Assembly: GCA_026260175.1 (NCBI GenBank)
Contig: JAKCWW010000021.1
Span: 4,844-68,843, forward strand
Source: Reticulitermes lucifugus
Lineage: Eukaryota > Arthropoda > Insecta > Blattodea > Rhinotermitidae
Length of the DNA stretch: 64,000 bases
Reading direction: 5' to 3'
Position numbers and translations under genes: made by a program. The notes below the pieces were generated by a model, which saw nothing but the letters and a program-made list of their open reading frames with translations, did not search any database and was not told the DNA's origin. How positions within the stretch are numbered: the first letter of the stretch is position 1; every line of letters begins with the position of its first letter. Below, piece after piece: positions 34,488-47,325 of this stretch.

Positions 34488-36104
34488 CTGCAGGGAAACA
34501 CCGTCGTTAATTGCATCTCAGACCGACAGTTTGACACCACTGCTAACAGATTTATTTGTGAATATTTGCCCCATTGACCAAGAAAACTTGCGCCCTCTGC
34601 ATTAGCATGCACAATTAAAAGTTTTGCTTTCGATAAATGGCTGTTTAATTAGTCGAATTGCGAAATACGTAATTAAATTAGTCAATAACTAAATAATTAA
34701 CAGGCGCACCTGAAGACCTCAACTGCAAACGACATTCCTGTCCTACCCTTCTGCTAAAATAGAAGTTGTAAAATTAAACGTGAGGAAAGAGCCCGTTGTG
34801 GTGCTCAATGACACGGGCTCGCTGGAGATGGAAATGGCAGCTTTGTTTGAAGGCAGTGCTGTCAGACACCAATTAAAGTTAGGAAATCGCAAAAGGTGTC
34901 TATATGAAAGTCACCGATGACACAAAACATTTCTCTTGGTAAATGACTAACTAACCAACCAACCAACCAGCCAACTACTACAATTACTTTATTATGTATA
35001 TAAACAAATAATGGAATGATTCATTGATTATACAGATAACTGAATCATGGCTAAAAAATTAAATAAGTTGCTACCTAAAATAAGTGGTTGGTACCCTAGC
35101 TGACAAACCGACACACTAAGTGGCTGAATACCGACTTGGTGAAAGATGTTCCTGACCAATTGACAAGACTTAAGTTATACGAGTGACATTTCATAGATAA
35201 TGGACAATATGCAAACATAACATTACCATAACCACTTTCACAAATATTTATAAAATTACAATGTAATGTAAACAATTGAAACCATGCATTTAAAATAAAT
35301 ATCGAAAATTCATAGGCAATATGGAATACAAAAACAAGTAGTCTAAAAGATGTACGTCATATTTTAAACTGCGGCCGCCAGCTGTACACATGCATAACAC
35401 AGAAGACAGAAATACAACTTTATGCAGTTCTTTAATTTTGGAAATTGTGTTTTTTTTGTATGTGCCGCATAAAATGAGAATCTAAATTTATTTCGCTAGT
35501 ACATTTTCTGAAGCTACTTAACAGGTTTTTGAAAATTCACATATGTTAAGGTAAATATTTTGTTGACTGACAGCCCTGCCACTAATACACACGTTTTGTG
35601 ACCAATGCTACATTGTTGACGAGCACTACTGACATCTCACACATGCACACAATAATTATATAAACACAGACATTAATACTATGGGGGTACAAACATCAAG
35701 TCAAAAATAAACTAAGGCAGTACTTGCTTGATACAAGTATTGAAAATATTTCTTAATGTCTTCTATAAAGTATATTCCACATAACAAACTAAAGGTAAGC
35801 AAACGTGCTCCGCCAGGATTCATACTTCAGTCTATTACACTACGCATGCGTGTTACTGAAATAACACCGGAAAGTCAAGTTCATAATATTTTCACGTGTA
35901 CGTATCTCAGTAACGTACATATAAAAATAACAGACTTGTATAAAACACCTGTAGTCCGTGTATTCAACTAGACCCATTTCAAAATTAAGTAATGAAATAC
36001 TTAAGTATTCTTCAAGTGGTGCATCAATAAGGCATGAATCTACATACAAACCGCTGTGATAACCTAAAATCTCGCAATTTAACAAATATGTAAAGGTAAA
36101 TCAA

Positions 36105-36275
36105 CAGGCCTGGACAGGCCCTGAGGGTTCCAGGAGGTTGAGGCTCCCAGATTTCAACACAATCAAAACATGAAGGTCGCCTTTACTTATTTCTGTTAGA
36201 AGCTGAGTCGACCCCAGGGTCATATTTCGGAAGGATTATGCCAAGTGAAAAATTCCAATGACAAAAACAACATGT
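36105..36275. repeat. Dispersed repeat, family 4
   Basis: AGGGTTCCAGGAGGTTGAGG, CCCAGATTTC, ACATGAAGGTCGCC, TTACTTATTTCTGTTAGAAG, CTGAGTCGACCCCAG and GGAAGGATTATGCCAAG recur in the same order at 48215-48425. This copy lacks an internal segment of about 40 bp present in the other. Its type is not established; the layout resembles the body of a SINE without a recognisable tRNA-like head. Confidence 0.6.
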
Positions 36276-38413
36276 TTGGTAAATTTTGATGCGAAGGGAA
36301 ATTAATATTTCAAGTACTGCCTATTGTTCTACAGCGGCGCATTAGGCTGACCACACATCTTATCTAGCTGTAAACTTCTTACACCTTCACCGCTGTGTGT
36401 CAAGAGAAACAGACTACTTTACACAGTGCACAAAGGGCATCTCTGATAGGAACCATAAAGCTTGCTGCATCGTAAAGGTTCCCAGTACAACAAAAATATA
36501 CTGCTCCTAACAGTTAACCTAAAAGTAACTTAACTTATCGGCTGTCTATTGCAATGGGTCTGGTTGTGACCCAAACACAGTAACTCCGTGTTTCTGTAAG
36601 AAAATCAAAAAGCAACTATTACTTCCGTCATGTCTCTCCATCTATCCGCAAATACCAGCGAACAAACTTAACCAATTTCGATTAAATTCTGTATGACAAA
36701 CAACGTAGAGAGAATATTGTCGCGCCACTTTTAGTTTTGTTTCGTTCAGATGAAAAGTCACTTCATGAACACACATGTAGACCATTTATTTTGAGATCAG
36801 TGCCATATTTTGAGAAAACGCGAAGTTTCTTCCACATTCCAGCACTCTCACACAGGTGGCAGTATTAGAATTTGCTTGCAACATTTACTGCTTCTTATTA
36901 CGTTAGAGTGATTTTGGGCAATTTCCACTGTCTGAGGCAGGTTACATATTTAACACATATGCCGCTTTAGGGGTTGACTCTACAAGCATTTTCAAGTAAT
37001 TGGTTTTGATTGTATTAAAGGTTAAAAGCAGTAACAGATAGATGTCAATACGTTTAGAGCCCATCTCTTGAAAACGGATGTAGAGCAAAAAACAATATTT
37101 ACCGTAATTTTGGAATGATAAATCAACAATCATCGCATGCCGTAGAGAGGTTTTCTTCTTGTTTCGCTTATATTTATGAATCTGTTTAACTTCTCTGAGA
37201 AGTACAAACGTGCACAAAGCAGGATTTAGAATACGGGAAGTCACTGAGCGAGATACACATGAAGAGTGCACCGATATAAACTTTTCAAAGTTTTCCGCTT
37301 TTGTGTAACGCCATTAATTCCTGTGTAGGACTGAAATCCAACAATGTGGAATCCAGGAGAATTTAATCTCTCTCCGATGATTCCCTCAGGCCTCGTTACG
37401 AGTTTTGTCGTTAAGGGAATATTTCAACAAGAGACAAATGCACGGCGAGGTGGGAAATAATGTGCTGAGCCAGTCGGTTTTATGCGTGCAGAAAGAACAC
37501 TTTACATGAGGCACTCTACAGGAAACCCAAAGACTCGGGGGGAAGGGATGCAGTGCGGGTATATCTGCTCCATTTTTCACCCCAAGCTTTTTCTTTCTTT
37601 ATATCAGAGGTAAAAAAGAAGAAAGGGAAAGGTATAAAAAATTGTACAAGAACACTAGTCTTTTCTGTGACACACGACTCTTAGGACTTTTAATTCTGCG
37701 TGTAAGGAAGGATTGTACAATTCGATCTGAAGTGTCTCTTCTATTTCCAGGCAGAACGGTATGCTCTGTAACTCACCACATTAATTTCTTAATTACAGAT
37801 GAAAATATTAATGCGGCCGATCTTATATTTTATGCTTCGTAACCTTTTGTTTTAGAGACCTATTTAAGCCATTTTAGGGTACACTGTGATGAGACATGTC
37901 TATTTAAGAGTTATTATAATGATCTATTTTGAGAAAAAGTAGCCATTTTAGAAATATACGACCTGCTTATTACCGTGTAGTAATTTTGTAAATATTACTT
38001 ATAATTAAAATTACTTGAGAAATATTTTCACGTCTCATTTTTCATAAAAATAACTAGATGTTGTATCAAGTTTGTGTAATCTTGTAACAATAATCTAATA
38101 ATATTTGAAAAATTAAATTCGCTCCTCATGCTTTACGGTACGTCTTCCCATGCCCAGTTTAATAAAAATCCTTTAATTAGTTTCGAAATGAAAGATGGAC
38201 ATACAGACACGACCAACCATTATGAGTTCATATGAAGGGATTTTTACAAAGAGCGAATAATAAATTCACTATAAATGAATATGGGACAGACACAACTCTG
38301 AAGGAAACTTGCAATGCTGTATGAAGACGGTTGGATTCAATGAGACTAATAGAATCTTAGGTTATTTGACATTTTAAAGTTGCGTCTACTGAATAAGACA
38401 GGAAGATAATCTT

Positions 38414-38503
38414 GAATGCAACCACACTTTTATTTATAACAGAGTTTTTATGTATTACAGCATCAAACAATGAAGAGGATGATATCCCCCCTTAAAATCT
38501 CAT
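38414..38503. repeat. Repeat pair member A
   Basis: GAATGCAACCACACTTTTAT, TTATAACAGAGTTTTTATG, TATTACAGCATCAAACAATG and a C-run followed by TTAAAATCTCAT recur with about 85 percent identity at 57932-58024. The copy lies in the homeobox intron. Element type is unknown. A 12-bp inverted match (GGGGATATCATC) at about 38864-38875 might mark the other end. Confidence 0.6.
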
Positions 38504-39584
38504 ATATGTTATAAAAACTTAGACTAAAAGAACTGGTAGCGGGATTTGTATGTTCGTCTGTCGGCAAAATTGGCAGATTAAAATAATTTGAATCTCTATT
38601 ATAAATGCAGCTTAATGCATAGAAATGCATTTAAATTACAGACATTTCAGGAGACGACAATGGATTTTTTATCTTTGTCCTTTCCAACAGACAGACAACT
38701 TAATATCTGCCTTCTTTAAAGGAAGGAAGGGGCTGTATCTAACAGATAAGGAAAACAAAGCTTTATTATGGAAAATCATGGAAACAGGAAACAGCTTCTT
38801 TGAAAACCAAGATAAATGTGAAGAACAATATTAAGTTGATAGAAGTTACAAGAAAGAAAGTAGTGGGGATATCATCTTAAATGCACTGGCTGGTGTTTGT
38901 TATAACATTTGTGGTCGAAGCAAAGGAGTGGTTTTCTTGATAATAGTTGATTTTCAGTCAAAAGTTGAAGGGGTTCGTGTTATCAGCCAGTCAGCTTGTC
39001 GTTTTGTCGTTGCCCAATCAGTCAGACACTTGATCCGTCGGACGGATACTGAGCCTATCGTTCCATGTGTCTGTGGATCTGTCACTCCCTTTACTTGCAG
39101 CAAGAAGAGCGGCAGTATGTAAGATTTTAGAATCACCCGGTATTAACGGGTGACATCGTAAGAGAGGAAGAAACGTCGTCAATAAAGTTTACGGTATAGC
39201 TGCAATCAGTGACGTCATATGGTATCGACCAATGGAATCAGGGTGGAGGAGGGCCGGAGTGTGTTCACCCGACGAATCAAGCGGCGCCTCCGGCTGCTAA
39301 GAGATTGGATGTTCGTTAACCGTGTCCGTAACGACCCACCAGAAATCGCGGAGTGCACACTGCCTTTCCTTCTTAAGGCAACTGGCGACACGGGAACAGC
39401 CAAAGCAGCAGAGACATAGAGATACAGCAGACACTCGAACCGGGTACTCCCGAACAAAATTCAAAAGCTTCACCGCATGAGATAGCTGTAAGGCATTTGT
39501 TTTAACATTTTTTAAAAGAACATATTCTACAATTGTAACTACTTTCAACCGACTGTCTGGATTAATTTAAAACATAACAAAATA

Positions 39585-39730
39585 TCTAAGGGACAGGTGG
39601 CAGGCTCTTGTGAATGCGGTAATGAACCTTCGGCTTCCATAAAACGTGGGGAATTTCTTGACTAGCTGACGACCTGTTAGCTTCTCAAGAAGGACTCTGC
39701 TCCGTGGAGTTAGTTAGTTAGTTAACAAAA
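39585..39730 (+). pseudogene. LINE 3' end, short copy of the same family
   Basis: This copy keeps only the last codons ([15 protein letters not shown]) and the 3' UTR (AATTTCTTGACTAGCTGACG, CTTCTCAAGAAGGACTCTGC), ending in GTTAGTTAGTTAGTTA. It sits in the intron of the homeobox gene, antisense to it. Confidence 0.65.
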
Positions 39731-39929
39731 TACTTCTCCTAAGCACATGCGCACAAATGTGCACGTAATCACGCAAACACAATGATGTTAAAATGAGCTA
39801 AACACTAATAAACATGTAGCTTACTTACAGTACATACATATGTATACAAACAGTTATGTTAGACGGGGACTTAACTGATTACTTGTTGGTAACTGAAAGC
39901 ACAACGGGGCGATGTCCATCAAGTTAAAA

Positions 39930-40000
39930 CACTCTTCATTTGAGATGATGAGTCTCTGAGGATGAACCGGAATTAAGGGTTCGAAACATGTAGGACAATT
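39930..40000. mobile_element. Foldback MITE core fragment
   Basis: CTCTGAGGATGAACCGGAAT followed by TAAGGGTTCGAAACATGTAG has the GATG-to-GAAACRT spacing of the family core. The flanks are too diverged to define ends. Confidence 0.3.
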
Positions 40001-40654
40001 AATGTGATTAAATTGTACATTTGTCGGACTATAAATATACTCTTCATTCTTCTTAGCCTTCATTAAGTCCCGCATTTTTTCGAATTCCTATCAGATATGC
40101 AGTGGATACGAATCAGTCACGATAACATAAAACAATGCACACAAATATCCGTGACCATAATGGGATTCGAACCAGTGATGTTAATGTACAGACTTGAAAC
40201 TAAGCCAAACATTTGCAGTTCTTACGCAAGGCATACAGGTATGACTTACGAGATATTCGCCTTTTGATTCGGCAACTTCTCATCCTGTCGTGTACAGCAA
40301 ACAGCATGACAACACACTCGCAGGCATCACATTCACCACTTCCACGACTACAGGGAAAAGCTTCAGAGTACATGACCGTCTCAGAACCTCCGGACAAATC
40401 AAGAATATCGCAAAGGCAGCCCACCAATCAACACAAAAAAGAACATTAGTCATGTACATACACGTCGCTCAATGTAGGACATGTCATGCATCTAAATTGT
40501 GAGATTAAGTTCCTATGATCGATAAACAGTGACACCTTCCGGTTACATCAGAAGCTACAAGGCTGATAAGCATGCCGTGTGCTCGTTTATCATGATGTAG
40601 GCTAGCTAACTAACGAAGTAACAGACTAACTAGTTACTTAACTAAAGCGGTGAC

Positions 40655-40745
40655 TATGAAGATCGCTGTGTTCGGGGATGTGACGCCGTATAATCTGGTA
40701 CCAGAGCTTCGGAGAAACTTGCTGCCGCCATTTTCATGGTACAAG
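40655..40745. mobile_element. Foldback MITE left half
   Basis: GAAGATCGCTGTGTTCGGGG, ATGTGACGCCGTATAATCTG and AGAGCTTCGGAGAAACTTGC with GCCGCCATTTTCATGG correspond to the left end and core of the 20586 element. A LINE tail starts immediately after. Confidence 0.5.
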
Positions 40746-40749
40746 AATG

Positions 40750-40860
40750 AAAATAAACTAAAGTAAGTCCTTCTTACAAAAACTTATGGCCACCCAGACG
40801 ATTAAGAAATTTCCCGCCTTTGATGGAATCGGGAACTTATTACCGCGTTTACGAAAGCTA
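40750..40860 (-). pseudogene. LINE 3' end fragment, antisense copy of the same family
   Basis: The plus-strand text AAGTCCTTCTTACAAAAAC, GATTAAGAAATTTCCCGCC and GGGAACTTATTACCGCGTTT is a diverged reverse complement of the 3' UTR and final codons seen at 46975-47100. It is immediately next to a foldback-element fragment (40655-40745), suggesting nested insertion. Confidence 0.45.
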
Positions 40861-43800
40861 TGCAAAACCAGACAAATCATTACTACACCCTCACATCGTT
40901 TGTTTCTTTTAGTTATCGTACTCTTTGGTCCAAGGCAAAAAACCTCAATTTAAAACTTAGATCATTAGGCCCTGTGTTGGCCAAACGGTCTAAAGTCAGT
41001 ATGGTCTTAAACCGTTCCAAATCTACAGTCGTGGTGTTGAAGCCCGCTTGGTTCACTGACACATGTCTGCCTTCTCTCAATTACCCATACGGTGGGCCTA
41101 TCACAGGTACAAACTGCTTAAACATAAATTATTGACAGGACGAGGACAGAGAATATAATGCGCGAACATAAGAGCCTAAGCTATTTAACTGCACTAAATG
41201 TGTGAAGTTAAAGTTATCCTTATGTTTAGAAACATGTCCGCGTAAACTGGAAATTTAGACGACTTCGACCGACGTTATGACAGTAATGTCATCAGTGCGA
41301 TAACGCCTGGAGTACTACTAAAAATTTAATAAAAGTTTTTTTCAGTCATTAAAAGACGTTTGTTCACAGTACGTGCGACGCATAAACAATGAGGCTACTC
41401 GAGGAATGTAAGAGGAGGTTACTGATGTCGTAGGAGGATGCGGAACATATGTACATTTAGCATATACCATTAAGAAGTACTTATATAAAGTAAATATTTA
41501 AGAATATTCTAAAATAAATATAATTTCATCTTTCAACCCTTGTTCTTCCCTATAGTCTCTGTGCTGCACCTGGCAATTCGTTGAATACCAATATCAATAA
41601 TTACTCGTCTATTGTTAATTTATCGCAAAAATATTAATTCTGAAAGAACGAATATTGCCACAATAAATTTTTCCTCCTTCATAACATTTTATTTATTACG
41701 TCGCTATTTATATTAACAAAGGAGAAATAAATGAACATTCATAGGCTGTTCCGATACAAGCCTAAAAACTGTATCACACTGAAACGTTTTACCCTTCCCT
41801 TCAATTTCATTCATATCTAATACATCATACAGGTACGATACTAACCGACACTGTCAATATATCTACCCAGTTTTTTATGTTTACGCACTGCCGCTTCTCT
41901 CTCCTTTTTTTGTGACAAATCTGAAGGGTGAACCTATGTATTTGACATCCATATGGGAAGCTTCAAGATTTCGACTGGACCTCGTCCATCTCTCTTATAC
42001 AAGAGCATCCCTTCTCTTGTATGTATGTGACAGTCAGTCAGTCAGCCCCTAGATATCATCCCCCTAGAAGATCAACCATCCCCTTGTAGCTCCTGCTTGA
42101 ACACCATATATCTCGCGATCACAGAGGCACCCTTAACAGCAGCAACTCTGACGTTTAATCTAGAAAATTGCTTGGCACTGGTCGTGTGTTTCCATTACTG
42201 TCAACTCTTTAGGTTTCTGTGCCGGTTGGCGCTCTGACTCACTGTACCACAATCCATGACTCGCGGGCCTCCAGTGGCGTTTTTTATGCTTTCTATTTTT
42301 CAGCCACTTAAGCAAAACAGCTTTTTGTGAAGAAATTCTACTAAGCATAGGACAGTAGACTAGTGCAGCAGGAAGACTGATGTGTCACGATAAATCACTT
42401 TCGAATCTCTTCCCTATTAATGACCACTTCCACTGTTTCTTACGTCCCCTTAATCTTTCCGGCCAGTTACTGGAGTACTACCTTAACAAGCCCCTTATCG
42501 CCTCCTTATCTAGACGCCATTCATTATCATTTTATCTTATTAAGAAACACATATCGTCGTAACTGAAAGAGCTTTGCTAAATAGCCTATAGAAGAATTAA
42601 TACAATACCATAATAAAAATAAATTCTCGCCTCTTAATAAAGCAAGCATGTAGTAAGATACTCCCTGTATAAGGAAGAAGAGAATGAGATACATACACTT
42701 TTTAAATGTTAAAAGATACAAAGACAGAGGGAAAATTTTTTTAAGAATAAATGTTTACACATAAATAAAGAAATAACACACATGAAAATATGTAGTTGTA
42801 CCACGATTATGGAATTGAAAAACTTCGGCAAAGTGTTACAAAAAACGAAATGTAAATAGGAAAATTAAGAGGAAAAACTTCACAAAATTCTGATGAGGGA
42901 GAGGAAATATTGTAAATATAAATACTTTATTTTATGGCACAATTTAGATTAGAATGGAAAACTTTTATATACGGAATAAATAGTATAAGGTAAAGGATAC
43001 ACATCAGCCAATAAGTATAGTGAGTGCATGTGCGCAGGCAGAACCCTGGTGTTAGCAGTCATATTCATATAAACGTAGATGATATCCAACAAAGAAATCT
43101 GATTTGAAAGTAGGTGCACAGCTAAAATATTACTTTACAGAACATAAATGGAAAGGCATATTTTATAAATGTGGTCTTTGCGATATTAAATTTATCTTTT
43201 TCTTGAATTCATTGATCTAATTGATCATTACGTTTATTTACTTACGATGGGAATCTTATGGTAGAACAAACAAATCGTACCGTCTCTGTATTACCTATAA
43301 CAGTTCAAGCAGTCTCATTGGTTTAAACATGGTAATGAATATCCCTCCGGAATAAGTCGAGTTCTTTCACTTCAACGACCTTTTTATTTATTCACGATTA
43401 CTATTGCTATAAGCTGTCACCCCCTGCTCGACGTCATATTTACCAAATTCATTCATTCTGTAGTCTGTCTTACGACAGGTCCACAGTCTCTTCCAAAGCA
43501 AGTTCTCCACAGGGTGCGATCTAGTGCATGAATAAGTTATTACAAATGCTTTAGCATGAATCCCATTTGAAATTTCAATGCATTTTGATTATCAAGACCA
43601 TTAACGAAAGTGGAGAATGCAAGTTAATTGCATGACCACAGCCTTCCTAAACTTCATAACCATTCGCCAGTCGTACCGCCAAAGCCACCCGATACGCAGA
43701 GAATAAGGTTGAATTTGGACCATAAAATCTACACATTCAACAAGTTCTCTGCATATGTATGTAGTATGTTTTTGCCCATGAAAGAGAAATTTGTTAAGAA

Positions 43801-44261
43801 TATCCAACATCAACAACTTGACAAGTTCTTGAAAGTCAGCTACATTTGTAGGCCTACAAAGACAACAAACTTTAAGCAAGAAAAATATGACTTAATACTT
43901 GTTGTTATATGGAGGAACGCTAAGAAAATTATTCGGAAAATGTGGACACAACAATACGGATTTCAGAATGCGTTCTACTGCCGTTTATTTCACACGTATT
44001 CTGCTCCTGTTTGTAACTACTACCAGCTCTGACTGCAAAACTATAAATTCCATGAGAAAAGAACAGCAACCGTAAATATTTTATGCAAGAATTTGTCGAT
44101 AGAATCACTGAACAAACGCATTTATTTTTAAAATTAAAACATAAATTAATGTGGGTACTTTTACGAATTATAAAATAGAAGTGTTTATTACCAAATTATC
44201 TGCTGTACGAGAAAAACGAAGCTCAAAAGAAAAATCCACATTCCGAAATTTCTTTCTAGAT

Positions 44262-44525
44262 ATCAACACATGCCAAATCCAGTTTTGACATTCACCGATA
44301 AACATCAACACACATCAAATGCATTTTCGACATTTCTGGGTGAAAGTCAACATATGCACAATGCAATTTCAACATTTATCGGTAAAAAAACAACACATGC
44401 AAAGATAAATTTCCATTTCTCAGTAAACACCAACACATGCAAAATGCACTTTCGACATTTCTCAGTAAACAACAACACAAGAAAAATGCATTGCCGACAT
44501 TTGTCGGTAAACATAACCCATGAGA
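44262..44525. repeat. 42-bp minisatellite, about 6-7 degenerate copies
   Basis: The phrase TCAACACATGCAAAATGC, followed by a TTTCGACATTTCTCGGTAAAC-type half, recurs with starts near 44262, 44304, 44346, 44390, 44430, 44472 and 44514, a period of 42 bp with one or two indels. Because 42 is a multiple of three, the array makes a spurious plus-strand reading frame of 14-residue repeats (HFSVN.NT.KMH). It lies inside the intron and ends about 25 bp from the GTAAGT donor of the homeobox exon. It is absent elsewhere in the window. Confidence 0.85.
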
Positions 44526-44556
44526 AATGCGAAGCCACTACGTGTACTGCACTTAC

Positions 44557-44884
44557 CATTACCGTTCATGGGTTTCACATCGTTGCTGTTGGAGGAGACG
44601 CTGCTAGGGGTGGTGGACACCGCAGCAGTGGGGGTGCCAGGTTTAACGTCCTTGTTGCTGCCGGCGCTGCCCCCGGGGTTTCCTGATATTGTCGAGCCTC
44701 CCCCGGTCTGCTTCCCACCGCCTGTTTCATTCTTCACCACCTGCTGCTGACTGCCTCCCGTAACGCCGTCCCCTGAGGTTGAGTTGCCTCCACCACTGCC
44801 ACCGGAAGAAGAGGTCTGGGATGCCTTCTGTTGTGCTAACCTCTCCTGTTTACGGAACTTCGCACGTCGGTTCTGGAACCATAC
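44557..44884 (-). CDS. Homeobox exon (homeodomain residues 47-60 plus linker), PHOX2-like
   Basis: This internal coding exon of a paired-class homeobox transcription factor encodes a nuclear DNA-binding protein. It opens with VWFQNRRAKFRKQER, the recognition helix III of a homeodomain with the W48, F49, N51, R53 core. The exon begins directly after a TTTCAG acceptor (AG at 44885-44886), at the homeodomain 46/47 position where many paired-class genes carry an intron, in phase 0. Its 328 nt give 109 codons plus one base and end at a GTAAGT donor (44556-44551). FRKQER directly after helix III matches PHOX2A/PHOX2B as I remember them and differs from the PRRX (FRRNER) and ARX/ALX (WRKRE) patterns. 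After LAQQK the protein is a Ser/Gly/Thr/Asn-rich low-complexity linker with VKNE and DVKP islands. An open frame continues into the introns on both sides but is not coding. Homeobox is near certain; the PHOX2 assignment is likely. Confidence 0.9.
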
Positions 44885-44886
44885 CT

Positions 44887-46970
44887 GAAACATATTGCAG
44901 ACGTTTAGTTGCTCATTTTGGGCCTTCAAACGGTCATCATATTCTGGCGTATGGAAAAGGACAAAGCCAAACACACCAGAGTCTTAACGAAGTGAAACGA
45001 GACTTGGAAAATGCGTTCCAAATACACCCCTCTTGTAAAACACAAAGGTTCCTTAGTGTTCACAATATCCTGGTATGACTACACAGGCCTGTTAGGACAT
45101 ACGATATATAGATTCAGAAGTAATGGCCATAAAAATGCTACTGTACGAATTTAATGACGAAGGTACACGAAAGTGTTTATGTTCAATTTCACTGTGCGAT
45201 ATCCGAAAGTTGTTAGTTCATATTATTAGCGGCAACGCCTGATAATCTGTGTAAGGATATAAGGAAATCACACGGACAAGAAACAGCATTCGATCTCTTA
45301 CTGTGCATCACTTGAACAACAGTGATTGCAAGGAAATAATAGAAACAAGCAACATGAAATAAAACGAAACAGATAATCAAGCAGTAATATAGACTGAAAT
45401 GTAACATTAGTTGATCTTTTCAAAACGAAACTTGTCGAATAGACCTAACGTTTTGAACTTCACATGAAAATAATTATAATTTTTTCTCATATGTTAATGC
45501 AAACGCACCAAAGTTGCTAAGCATGCAAATGAGATATGAATGACGAGAAATATTAAACACACTGCTTAAGTCAAAATATAGAAAATCAGGTTCACCTTGC
45601 GTACTCACAGATTGCATGAGTATGTTAAGGTGGGGTAACCACACTAGTCGAAGTGGAACAGTGTTTCTGAAATCATACTGAGAAGAATTAAGCTTGGATC
45701 TAAAAATATTACAAATAAACAGAAATACTAAATTTAAAAATTTTGCATAACTTTTAAGTATATAAATAGACCCACAATGGCTAACAATAGAACGGCTGCC
45801 TATTTATAAAAAGAGGAAGAGCAGTCTGTTTCTACAAGAAAGAGCATATCTGACAAGTTAAAGTAGTGTTAAAAGGAGACGGTAACAGAGGAGTAGACGT
45901 ATGGGAAGAATTTTCTATTTTGAAAGAGGGATTCCTTCAAGACCCACTATATTGGAAGGTTTAAGCCGACTGATAGCCCTGCTTACTTCATCAGCGGAAA
46001 TTAGAGACGTAGATAAAGTGTCCGATAGCGGAAATGAGTGCCGGAGAAGACGAAGGGATGCAAAATGAGAGGCAAAGCATCAACAACAATTTTGTGTTTC
46101 TAAGAATCTGGTCGTCAATTGTCAGTCGTAAGAAACTGTTACTTTTTATTTTAAATTAGCTAAATATTTAGAAAATGAAATCTGTGGTTGAGTTTTAAGC
46201 CTGTCATCTACTGATTTTAACCATCGCAGCTATCAAACTTCGTAGTAATTTTAAGCAGTTTACGAAGTACTAACTACAATAATAAACACTACCTAAATTG
46301 CTTAAAAAGTCCGTTCTTGTATGTTGAATTAAAAATACACATTTATTCATCAGATCCAAACTTGGCACCTTTCAGTCTTCGACCATTCGATCATTAAACT
46401 GATATTAAAATAAAGGCTCTTATCCACATTCAGTGTACGTTTACAGGAATATTTTCGATAATTCAATGCACTTGTCACGTGCGTTCAGAAATGAATCTAA
46501 ATTTTCTGAAAATATTCCGTAAATTCAGCATGTACGCCGTGTCTACGTGAAACTCATTTTCGCAATTTCCCGTTTTATCTCTGTCACAGATATTCCCACA
46601 TCCATAAATTCACCAAACAACAACAACAAAGCCTGTAGTGCAATATTATGCCCATAAAAGCCAAAACGTTAACACCAACAGCTCATGGATAATTATGGCT
46701 ACGCTAACAGCGAAAATAAACAATTCTGTGAATTGTTAGTCGATGGATGCCTACCGCTGCTGCTACAATTTACCATTGCAGCGGGGCAAATTTATGTTCA
46801 TAATGCTTATTGCATACTGCAATCCCATCAACAGGAACTGCCTGTTCCATCCTCACACTCCCAGTCCTCGATGCGGCTCCGCTTGCTACGTATTGGCACA
46901 TTCAAATGAACAATAATGCATATCTCAGACTGAATTGTATTTATATATATATATTCATTATTCTGCTTTA
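44887..46970. other. Upstream intron sequence of the homeobox gene
   Basis: The acceptor pyrimidine tract and candidate branch region adjoin the homeobox exon. The remainder is AT-rich and unique. No homeodomain N-terminal exon was found in it. Confidence 0.5.
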
Positions 46971-46974
46971 CTAC

Positions 46975-47325
46975 TAACTAACTAACTCCATGGAGCGGAG
47001 TCCTTCTTGAGAAGCTAACAGGTCGTCAGCTAGTCAAGAAATTCCCCGCGTTTTACGGAACCCGAAGGTTCATTACCGCATTCACAAGAGCCCGCCACAT
47101 GTCCCTATCCTGAACCATATCAATACAGTCCACGCCCTTCCATCTCGCTTCTTGAAGATCCATTTTAATATTATCCTCCCATCTAAGCCTGGGTCTTCCA
47201 AGTGGTCTCCTTGCCTCAGGTCTACCCACAAAAATCCTGTATGCACCTCCCCCATACGTGCTACATGCCCCGCCCAACTAATTCTTCTTGATTTTATCAC
47301 CCGAATAATAGTTAGTAATAAGTAC
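46975..47325 (-). pseudogene. LINE 3' end: ORF2 C-terminus plus 3' tail
   Basis: This is the best preserved copy of the commonest LINE tail in the window. On the minus strand it encodes [13 protein letters not shown], then after a frameshift near 47220 [52 protein letters not shown] and MNLRVP before a TAA stop near 47053. The sequence then continues into a short 3' UTR reading TTCTTGACTAGCTGACGACC, TTAGCTTCTCAAGAAGGACT and ends in tandem AGTT units (46973-46987). The [10 protein letters not shown] motif is a hallmark of the C-terminus of several insect non-LTR elements. Reverse transcriptase and endonuclease are missing through 5' truncation, normal for LINE integration. Confidence 0.75.

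Larger units (their letters stand above)
34488..44556 (-). other. 10.07-kb intron of the PHOX2-like gene
   Basis: The intron runs from the GTAAGT donor at 44556 to the CTGCAG acceptor at 34488 and interrupts a Gly/Ala codon after its first base. It is AT-rich and otherwise non-coding. From the acceptor side towards the donor it contains a dispersed repeat (36.1 kb), a sequence shared with 57.9 kb (38.4 kb), LINE 3' tails in both orientations (39.6 and 40.75 kb), foldback-element pieces (39.95 and 40.66 kb) and a 42-bp minisatellite abutting the donor. Between 34.5 and 36.1 kb and between 40.9 and 44.2 kb I see no recognisable element apart from short AT-rich or CAAC-type repeats near 34.94 kb. 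Short open frames here (for example 43628-44032 on the plus strand) have no recognised domain. Confidence 0.75.

Noticed and set aside
43628-44032. 134-codon plus-strand frame
   Set aside because: No recognised domain, no splice-bounded structure, lies inside the homeobox intron and has an overlapping antisense frame; likely chance.
44270-44686. 138-codon plus-strand frame overlapping the homeobox exon
   Set aside because: It is created by the 42-bp minisatellite (a multiple of three) and the antisense of the GC-rich exon; no independent gene features.
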